A stretch of DNA of 7,374 nt. It comes from Spirochaetes bacterium RBG_16_67_19. GTDB taxonomy: Bacteria; Spirochaetota; Spirochaetia; SZUA-6; DRHE01. The position numbers and the translations under genes are program-made. The number at the start of each line of letters is the position of its first letter. Within the stretch, counting starts at the first letter, position 1. Under the pieces are notes generated by a model. The model did not search any database and was not told the DNA's origin. It saw only the letters and a list, made by a program, of their open reading frames with translations. Below are positions 1-5,077 of the stretch, piece after piece. The stretch covers positions 1-7,374 of the forward strand of contig MIBK01000075.1 of assembly GCA_001829505.1 (NCBI GenBank), written 5' to 3'.

Positions 1-867
1 CATCTCGGGATGAAAGCCGTGCAGCGAGTCGATCAGCAGGATCTGGCCGGGCTCCAGGTGCAGGCTGCCGGAGCTGCCCTCCCGGCGCCCGGTCTTGAAA
101 TTGTAGAAGGGCAGCTCGACCCGCTGCCCAGCCAGGAGGCGCCGCAGCGCGTCGCCGATGGCGGCCATGTCCAGGGCCTGGGGCGTCTCGAAGTCGTAGT
201 CTCCCCGAGGATCGCGGGGGTGCTCGGCCAGGTCCAGGAAGAAGTTGTCGACGTTGATGGGCACGAAGCTGGAGCCGCCGGCGGCCAGGCGCTCCTCGAT
301 CTTGAGGGTCGTGGTGGTCTTGCCGGAGGAGGAGGGCCCGGCCACGATCACCAGCGCCAGCTCCCCCAGGCGCTCGCGGATCGCCTCGGCGGCCGCGTCC
401 AGCTCCCGGGCGTAGAACCGCTCCCCCGCCTGCACCAGGCCAGCGAAGCGCCCTTCCCGCACGGCGGCGGCGATCTCGGCCAGGCGCACCGAGGTGTTGT
501 CCACCGCCCAGGAAAGGGCTTCCCACAGCTTCTCGTAGGGGATGTTGTCCGCCGAGTAGGTCAGGCTGCGGCGGCCGGCCCGCTTGAGGGCGTGCTCGTA
601 GCGGTAGAGGATGTAGGCCTTGGCCGTGCGGGCGTGGCCCCGCTCGATCAGGGCCTTCTCCACCAGGTCCTGCACCTCTTCCACGGTCGGTATGGAACCC
701 GCGACGGCCCGCTGCTCCAGCAGGCGGATCACCTCGTCGGTGACCCGCTCCGCGGCGGCGCGGTCCCTGCCGCCCACGGCCACCGCCGCCGACAGCACGG
801 CGAAGGTGATCTTATCGCGGTTGAAGGGGACGACCCGGCCGTCCCGTTTCACGATCCGGTCGATCAT
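1..867 (-). CDS. ATP-cone domain fused to uridine kinase-like P-loop kinase (3' end cut by window edge)
   Basis: Only the first 289 residues are visible; the frame is open through base 1. Residues 1-93 look like an ATP-cone, the nucleotide-sensing domain known from ribonucleotide reductases and NrdR: a basic start with KRDGRVVPFNRDKI (7-20) and helices ending near YILYRYEHALKRAG. Residues 100-170 form a linker or small domain I do not recognise. Residues 171-289 are a P-loop kinase of the phosphoribulokinase/uridine kinase class: Walker A GPSSSGKTT (177-185), VDNFFLD (206-212), YDFETPQALD (224-233), LPFYNFKTGRREG (252-264) and a hydrophobic strand ending LLIDSLHGFHP. These blocks resemble the kinase half of bacterial nucleoside kinases that carry a ThrRS-like TGS/editing N-terminus; here an ATP-cone takes that place. 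The ATG overlaps the thrS stop (ATGA, 864-867) and has only a weak ribosome site, so translation is probably coupled to thrS. The substrate is unproven: uridine/cytidine is likeliest, and 2-phosphoglycerate kinase-type enzymes also pair an ATP-cone with a kinase domain. Confidence 0.85.
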   Translation of the reverse strand, partial: MIDRIVKRDGRVVPFNRDKITFAVLSAAVAVGGRDRAAAERVTDEVIRLLEQRAVAGSIPTVEEVQDLVEKALIERGHARTAKAYILYRYEHALKRAGRRSLTYSADNIPYEKLWEALSWAVDNTSVRLAEIAAAVREGRFAGLVQAGERFYARELDAAAEAIRERLGELALVIVAGPSSSGKTTTTLKIEERLAAGGSSFVPINVDNFFLDLAEHPRDPRGDYDFETPQALDMAAIGDALRRLLAGQRVELPFYNFKTGRREGSSGSLHLEPGQILLIDSLHGFHPEM

Positions 868-2609
868 TCCAGCTTCTTGACCCGATCATGGACCATCGCC
901 GCGAACTTGGCAACGCTTTCGGCGGCAAACTGCTCCCCCGAACGGCTGCGCACCGACAGGGTGCCGGCGGTCTTCTCCTTCTCCCCGAGGATCAGCATGT
1001 AGGGGACCTTCTGCTCCTGGGCCGCGCGGATCTTGGCGTTCATCCTCTGTTCACTCAGGTCCGCCTCGGCCCGGAGGTCCAGGGCCTTCAGCGCCGCCAC
1101 CACGGCCTTGGCGTGCTCGTTGAAGGCGGGAGCCACGGGGATGGCCGTAACCTGCACGGGGGCCAGCCACAGCGGGAAGGCCCCGCCGTAATGCTCCACC
1201 AGCACCCCGAAGAAGCGCTCCAGGGAGCCCAGCAGGGCGCGATGCACCATGTAGGGTCGCTGCAGGCTGCCGTCGCTGGCCGCGAAGGTCATCTGGAAAC
1301 GCTCGGACATGTTGAAATCGAACTGGATGGTGGTCATCTGCCACTCCCGGCCCAGGGAGTCCTTGATTTTCAGGTCGATCTTGGGCCCATAGAAGGCCCC
1401 GCCGCCCTCATCCAGGGTGTATTCCAGCTTCTCCTTTTCGATGGCCTTCCGCAGTGATTCAGTGGCCTGGGCCCAGCGCGCCGGCTCCCCCACCGCCCCG
1501 GAGGCCGGCTGGGTGGCCAGGTAGGCCCGCACGTCCTTGAAGCCGAAGTCCTTCCAGATGTCCAGCGAGAAACGCAGGACCCCCAGGATCTCCTCTTCGA
1601 TCTGCTCCGGGGTGCAGAAGATGTGGGCGTCGTCCTGGGTGAAGCCGCGCACCCGCAGCAGTCCGTGCAGCACGCCAGAGCGCTCGTAGCGGTACACCGT
1701 CCCCAGTTCCGCCCAGCGCAGCGGCAGGTCGCGGTAGGAGCGCACCGCCGACTTATAGATCAGGATGTGGAAGGGGCAGTTCATGGGCTTCAGGTAGTAA
1801 TCGGCCTTGTCGATCGAAAGGGGGGCGTACATGTTCTGGGCGTAGAAGCCCAGGTGCCCGGAGGTCTCCCACAGCCAGCTCTTGCCGATATGCGGGGTGT
1901 TCACCACCTCGTAGCCGTTGGCGAAGTGCTTGCGGCGCCAGTATTCCTCCACGATGGCCCGGATGCGGGCCCCCTTGGGATGCCAGTAGATCAGCCCCGC
2001 CCCGGCCTCCTCGTGGGTGGAGAACAGGTCCAGCTCCCGGCCCAGGCGGCGGTGGTCCCTCTTCTCGATCTCTTCGAGTTTCCGGAGGTAGTCGGCCAGC
2101 TCGCGGGGGCTCTGCCAGGCGGTGCCGTAGATGCGGGTGAGCATCTGGTTGTGCTCGTCGCCCCGCCAGTAGGCGCCGGCGATGGAAAGCAGCTTGAAGG
2201 CGTCGGCGGGCAGCTCGCGGGTGGAGGCCACGTGAGGGCCGCGGCACAGGTCGGTGAAGCCGCCTTGGGAATACAGGCTGATCTCCTCGCCTTCCGGCAG
2301 GTCCCGGATCAGCTCCAGCTTGTAGGGCTCCTCGCGGAACAGCTCCCGGGCCTCCTCGCGGCCGACCACCCGTTTCTGGAAAGGACGCTCCTCGGCGATG
2401 ATGCCCTTCATGCGCTCCTCGATACGGGGCAGGTCCTCGGTCTTCAGGGGCTGGGGCAGCTGGAAGTCGTAATAGAAGCCCTCCTCGATGGCCGGCCCGA
2501 TGGCGATGCGGGTGCCGGGGAACAGCTCCCGCACCGCCTCGGCCATGACGTGGGCGGTGGAGTGGCGGATCTTGTGAAGCCGTTCCGTGCGCTCTTCCGG
2601 TTTTTCCAT
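864..2609 (-). CDS. thrS: Threonyl-tRNA synthetase, short form lacking the TGS domain
   Basis: Cytoplasmic class II synthetase that charges tRNA-Thr with threonine and clears mischarged Ser-tRNA-Thr. At 581 residues it is shorter than the usual ~640 because the N-terminal TGS domain is absent; the protein begins at the editing domain. Editing-site residues are present: HSTAH (H16, H20) and DLCRGPH (C122, H126). The catalytic core (about 190-475) has motif 2 as YRYERSGVLHGLLRVRGFTQ (307-326) and the zinc ligands C278 (MNCPFH), H329 (DDAH) and H456 (MVHRALLGSLERF, which also carries motif 3). The WQMTTIQFDFN stretch (423-433) resembles the cyanobacterial/Chloroflexi-type enzyme rather than the proteobacterial one. 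Residues 480-581 are the anticodon-binding domain. The ATG is supported by GGGAGG 10 nt upstream. The region before it is occupied by a terminator and promoter, so the missing TGS domain is not a wrong start. It is first gene of its own transcription unit, overlapping the kinase-like gene that follows by 4 nt. Confidence 0.97.
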   Translation of the reverse strand: MEKPEERTERLHKIRHSTAHVMAEAVRELFPGTRIAIGPAIEEGFYYDFQLPQPLKTEDLPRIEERMKGIIAEERPFQKRVVGREEARELFREEPYKLELIRDLPEGEEISLYSQGGFTDLCRGPHVASTRELPADAFKLLSIAGAYWRGDEHNQMLTRIYGTAWQSPRELADYLRKLEEIEKRDHRRLGRELDLFSTHEEAGAGLIYWHPKGARIRAIVEEYWRRKHFANGYEVVNTPHIGKSWLWETSGHLGFYAQNMYAPLSIDKADYYLKPMNCPFHILIYKSAVRSYRDLPLRWAELGTVYRYERSGVLHGLLRVRGFTQDDAHIFCTPEQIEEEILGVLRFSLDIWKDFGFKDVRAYLATQPASGAVGEPARWAQATESLRKAIEKEKLEYTLDEGGGAFYGPKIDLKIKDSLGREWQMTTIQFDFNMSERFQMTFAASDGSLQRPYMVHRALLGSLERFFGVLVEHYGGAFPLWLAPVQVTAIPVAPAFNEHAKAVVAALKALDLRAEADLSEQRMNAKIRAAQEQKVPYMLILGEKEKTAGTLSVRSRSGEQFAAESVAKFAAMVHDRVKKLE

Positions 2610-2619
2610 GGTTTGGCTG

Positions 2620-2625
2620 CCTCCC
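2620..2625 (-). promoter_or_regulatory. Shine-Dalgarno of thrS
   Basis: GGGAGG on the minus strand, 10 nt before the thrS ATG (2609-2607). It lies only 5 nt after the end of the U-tract of the leader terminator, so an RNA polymerase passing the terminator exposes it at once. It fixes the thrS start at 2609. Confidence 0.75.
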
Positions 2626-2630
2626 GCCTT

Positions 2631-2686
2631 AAAAAAAGAGCCTTTACGCTCGCCCCGCTCACCTCTTGCGGTCCGGCATAAAGGCT
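2631..2686 (-). terminator. Intrinsic terminator / attenuator in the thrS leader
   Basis: On the minus strand the 5' arm AGCCTTTATGC (2686-2676) pairs with the 3' arm GCGTAAAGGCT (2649-2639): 11 bp, one of them a G-U wobble. The 26-nt apical part contains a further CCGC/GCGG pairing. The 3' arm is followed by C and then seven T (2637-2631), the form of a Rho-independent terminator. It sits between promoter and start codon of thrS, after the VWA stop. It can therefore act as a conditional attenuator for thrS and also stop read-through from the upstream signalling operon. The structure is read directly; regulation is inferred. Confidence 0.85.
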
Positions 2687-2688
2687 TG

Positions 2689-2706
2689 CTCCGGCTCGCA
2701 CCGGAG
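2689..2706 (-). other. Leader hairpin between mini-ORF and terminator (pause or anti-antiterminator candidate)
   Basis: CTCCGG (2706-2701) and CCGGAG (2694-2689) form a perfect 6-bp GC-rich stem with a 6-nt loop TGCGAG. It starts 1 nt after the mini-ORF stop codon. A ribosome on the mini-ORF would cover its 5' arm. TCCGGTG (2705-2699) can alternatively pair with TGCCGGA (2678-2672), which takes the top three bases of the terminator's 5' arm. The pairings are seen by eye; no energies were computed. Confidence 0.55.
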
Positions 2707-2707
2707 A

Positions 2708-2725
2708 TTAGCTAGTCGTAAGCAT
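2708..2725 (-). CDS. Candidate leader peptide Met-Leu-Thr-Thr-Ser of thrS
   Basis: Minus-strand codons ATG CTT ACG ACT AGC TAA encode MLTTS and a stop, with two tandem threonine codons. The ORF lies directly downstream of the promoter: with a usual -10-to-start distance, transcription would begin about 3 nt before the ATG, so the message would be nearly leaderless, and no Shine-Dalgarno is present. It is followed by a hairpin and an intrinsic terminator before thrS. The threonine content in front of the threonyl-tRNA synthetase gene and the terminator downstream suggest a sensor for charged tRNA-Thr. The ORF is very short, so chance occurrence is possible; function rests on position, not on length or composition. 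Confidence 0.5.
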   Translation of the reverse strand: MLTTS

Positions 2726-2734
2726 GCTTCTACT

Positions 2735-2764
2735 AAAATAACGGCCCGGCGGTCGTCGTGTCAA
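2735..2764 (-). promoter_or_regulatory. Sigma-70-type promoter of the thrS unit
   Basis: A perfect -35 box TTGACA (2764-2759) and a -10 box TATTTT (2740-2735) are separated by 18 nt on the minus strand. AT-rich sequence around the -10 box stands out from the GC-rich surroundings. The -35 box begins at the base immediately after the VWA stop codon. The predicted start is near 2728, giving a leader of roughly 120 nt before thrS. Confidence 0.75.
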
Positions 2765-4168
2765 TTACTCGGTCTTCCCGTCATCGAAGACGATGGTGGC
2801 CCCGCCCACATCGATTACGTCCCCCGCCTCCAGGCGGCGGCTCTTCACCGGGCGGTTGTTCACCGTGATGTCCCCCCCGCCCACGATCGTGTAGCCGCGG
2901 GTCTTCGGGTCGAACAGCACGGTGGCGTGCTCACCCTGCACCCCTGGGGCGCCTACGATGGTGATGTCCGCCTTCGGGCTGCCCCCGATCACGGTCTTGG
3001 CACCGGCCAGCGGCAGCGCACGGGTGGAGGCCGAGCCGACCCGGGTGTGCAGCACTTCCAGGCGGGCGGGGCCCGGCCGGCTCTCCAGCCGCAGGCGCGT
3101 GGTCCCCCAGACCCCCAGCCCGGCCAGCAGGAAAGGCACCAGGAGCAGCCAGCTCAAGGAGCCGAGCGGCAGGCCGAAAACGGTGGTGGAGAAGTAGAAG
3201 CGCGTGGCCTCCGCCGCGCCGCCCCCTTGCGCCGCACGCACGCGGACGAACTTGCGCTCGGCCGGCTGCATCCCGGCGCGGTAGGTGAGGCGGTACTCGG
3301 CCGCCACCTGCTCGTGGATGCGGCGGTACACCCCGGCCAATTCCCCCCGGTTGGAGGCGTCGAAAACCTGCCCGCCGGTCTCCACGGCGATGTCCCGCAG
3401 CCGGCGGTCCCTGGTCGGGCCGAAGTTGACCGCGTACACGGTGATCCCCTCCTCCAGGCAGGCGCGGATGGGCTCGGTATGGGCGAAGATCTTGTTCTTG
3501 AACTCCGGGTGCGGCTTGCCGGAATGCTGGGCGTACGGGAAGTTCTCCCCGTCGGACAGGATGATGACGGCCTTGCGGCCCCGCGCCCCGGCGAACTCGC
3601 GGACGGCCAGGGTCAGGCTGGCATACAGCTCGGTGTAGGCCTCCTCCGGCTCCGGCCGGGTGATCCCCTCCAGGGCCCCGGTCACCCGCTCGCGGTCCTG
3701 CCCGGGGGCGACCAGCCCGCGGTAGAAGGTGTTGTAGGAGGCCAACCCCACCCGGTCGGCGGGGCCGGTCATGCTGGTCAGGAAGGAGCGCACCGCCTCC
3801 TTGGCGTGGTTGACCCGCATGAGCGCCGGGTCGCCGGTCTTCCCGCCCCGCACCGAGTCGTACATGCTCCCGGAATTGTCGATCACCAGCAGGAAGGTGA
3901 TCCCCTCGGAGGCACCGGCCGCGGGCTTGAAGGCGGAGAGCTCCCGCACCTCGCGGTAATCCTGGCCATCCGCCGACTCGTAGACCCGGAAGGCCTCGGC
4001 CGGAAGGCCGCTCAGGGGCCGGCCATCCTCCGCGGTCACTCCGACGTACAGGTCGACCTCCTGAGCCAGCAGCAGGCGCGAGGCGTCGATCTGCGCCAGG
4101 CTGAGGTTGATGGCCCCCGCGGTGACCGCGGCCAGCAGCAGGAAAGCGGCGATGCTCTTCTTGCTCAT
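2765..4168 (-). CDS. VWA domain protein with C-terminal FHA-like domain, membrane-anchored
   Basis: 467 residues. Residues 5-25 are a hydrophobic signal peptide or anchor. An immunoglobulin-like lead-in (about 36-80, with DGRPLSGLPAEAFRVYE at 49-64) resembles the N-terminal part of Acidobacterial VWFA-related proteins. The VWA domain (about 90-290) has an intact metal-ion-dependent adhesion site: DNSGS (D97, S99, S101), T179 and SDG (D206). A short beta segment (EYRLTYRAG) follows, then a transmembrane helix at about 332-355. Residues 390-465 form an FHA-like domain (VIGGSPKADI, EHATVLFD, ITVNNRPV, LEAGDVIDVG). The expected topology is VWA outside, FHA inside. The canonical FHA Arg after the first Gly is Gly here (G396) and the Ser of the SxxH motif is missing, so phosphothreonine binding is doubtful. 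It is last in the signalling operon; the start is fixed by AGGAG 6 nt upstream. Its ligand is unknown. Confidence 0.9.
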   Translation of the reverse strand: MSKKSIAAFLLLAAVTAGAINLSLAQIDASRLLLAQEVDLYVGVTAEDGRPLSGLPAEAFRVYESADGQDYREVRELSAFKPAAGASEGITFLLVIDNSGSMYDSVRGGKTGDPALMRVNHAKEAVRSFLTSMTGPADRVGLASYNTFYRGLVAPGQDRERVTGALEGITRPEPEEAYTELYASLTLAVREFAGARGRKAVIILSDGENFPYAQHSGKPHPEFKNKIFAHTEPIRACLEEGITVYAVNFGPTRDRRLRDIAVETGGQVFDASNRGELAGVYRRIHEQVAAEYRLTYRAGMQPAERKFVRVRAAQGGGAAEATRFYFSTTVFGLPLGSLSWLLLVPFLLAGLGVWGTTRLRLESRPGPARLEVLHTRVGSASTRALPLAGAKTVIGGSPKADITIVGAPGVQGEHATVLFDPKTRGYTIVGGGDITVNNRPVKSRRLEAGDVIDVGGATIVFDDGKTE

Positions 4169-4174
4169 ACCCCT

Positions 4175-4179
4175 CTCCT
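4175..4179 (-). promoter_or_regulatory. Shine-Dalgarno of the VWA-FHA gene, fused to the preceding stop codon
   Basis: AGGAG on the minus strand, 6 nt before the ATG at 4168. Its first A is the last base of the TGA stop (4181-4179) of the upstream membrane protein, giving TGAGGAG. This compact junction supports co-transcription and coupled translation. Confidence 0.7.
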
Positions 4180-5066
4180 CACTCGTACTTGAAAAACAGC
4201 CTGGCCGGGCCGATGGCCAGCACGTCCCCGTATTTCAGCCGGGACTCCTGGATCTTGCGCTCGTTCACCAGCACCGCCACGCCGGGCTCCAGGTTGGCCA
4301 GGCTCACCTCGCCGCGCCGGATGCGAATCTGGGCCTGCCGGTCCGCCATCCGGTAGCCGGGCAGGGCGATCTGGTTGGAGCGGGCCTGGCCGATGTTCAT
4401 CCGCCGCTGGTTGAGCAGGAACTCCTTGCCCTTCAGCGGCCCGGCCAGCAGGCGCAGCACGCCGTAGGACAGGCCCCGCTCCACCAGCCCGTAGAACACG
4501 CCGATGGCTAGCCCCAGGATCAGGAAACCCAGGAGGCGCGGATAGGCGAGCTTCGGGAACAGCAGCGCGGCGTACTCCAGCGCGAAGCCCCCCGCCAGGC
4601 CGCCGATCAGCCCCCCGAGGGCCCCGACGGCGGCTTTCTTGAGCGAAGCGGCGCGCACCCCCTCGCCCACGCCTACGAACAGCCCCAGGACCGCCCAGCC
4701 CACGGCCCGGCTCACGGGCAGCACGACCGTACGGAAGCTGCGGTACGAGCGCAGGGCTGCCTCGCCGAACAGCCACAGGGCCGCCTGCCCGGCCAGCAGG
4801 CCCACGGCCCCGCCGGCCAGGCCGATCAGGGCCCCCAGGGCTAGGCCCGCCGGGATGCGGCTCTTGATCCGCGAGGTGATGCCCTCGGCGGTCCCGAACA
4901 CGGCCCCCAGCAGGAGCCCGGTGACGGCCCCCAGGACGGCCAGGAACGGCAGGTATGAGGCGAAGCGGGGCTGGAAGAACAGCACCAGCTCCGCGGCCGG
5001 CCAGACGGCGGCCCCGGCCAGGATACCCAGCGCGGCCAGGATCAGCTTGCGGGCCAGGGTGGTCAT
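4179..5066 (-). CDS. Polytopic membrane protein with C-terminal FHA-like domain
   Basis: 295 residues. Residues 1-200 contain about six hydrophobic, Gly/Ala-rich helices (roughly 7-29, 38-60, 72-99, 121-137, 145-169, 177-197). Two similar blocks are visible: GTAEGI followed by GLALGALIGLAGG (58-86) and GVGEGV followed by GALGGLIGGLAGG (132-160), with a weaker third echo near 189-210 (GVFYGLVERG). Residues 215-295 resemble an FHA domain by pattern: a strand ending MNIGQARSNQIAL, a central RIRRGEVSLANL, VLVNERKI and LKYGDVLAIG before the last strand. The conserved GRS is GQA and the SxxH histidine is absent (ADRQ), so it is a divergent FHA fold. The domain should be cytoplasmic, next to the partner kinase. 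It may anchor or transmit the kinase signal; no transport motif is recognisable. The start is set by AGGAGG 5 nt upstream. Confidence 0.8.
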   Translation of the reverse strand: MTTLARKLILAALGILAGAAVWPAAELVLFFQPRFASYLPFLAVLGAVTGLLLGAVFGTAEGITSRIKSRIPAGLALGALIGLAGGAVGLLAGQAALWLFGEAALRSYRSFRTVVLPVSRAVGWAVLGLFVGVGEGVRAASLKKAAVGALGGLIGGLAGGFALEYAALLFPKLAYPRLLGFLILGLAIGVFYGLVERGLSYGVLRLLAGPLKGKEFLLNQRRMNIGQARSNQIALPGYRMADRQAQIRIRRGEVSLANLEPGVAVLVNERKIQESRLKYGDVLAIGPARLFFKYE

Positions 5067-5071
5067 GTTTG

Positions 5072-5077
5072 CCTCCT
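5072..5077 (-). promoter_or_regulatory. Strong Shine-Dalgarno of the FHA membrane protein, overlapping the kinase stop codon
   Basis: AGGAGG on the minus strand lies 5 nt before the ATG at 5066. It overlaps the kinase stop TAG (5078-5076), giving TAGGAGG. A full consensus site at this junction implies efficient translation of the FHA protein relative to the kinase. Confidence 0.8.

Noticed and set aside
10..1002. Plus-strand open frame opposite the ATP-cone kinase
   Set aside because: The minus strand carries Walker A and kinase-family blocks throughout; the plus frame is compositionally a shadow.
1623..2681. Plus-strand open frame opposite the 5' half of thrS
   Set aside because: thrS on the other strand is certain; this frame has no motif and ends inside the thrS leader terminator.
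2631..2686. Terminator belonging only to the upstream VWA operon
   Set aside because: It lies downstream of the thrS promoter and inside its leader, about 80 nt past the VWA stop. It can also stop operon read-through, but its position makes thrS attenuation the more economical reading.
2610..2740. T-box riboswitch in the thrS leader
   Set aside because: A terminator is present but the leader is short, and I find neither the conserved T-box sequence (a TGGTACCGCG-like stretch) nor a specifier stem-loop. The Thr codons lie in a translatable mini-ORF instead.
2666..4192. Plus-strand open frame of about 508 codons opposite the VWA gene
   Set aside because: It runs antisense through a clear VWA-FHA protein and the thrS promoter, with composition typical of a shadow frame and no domain.
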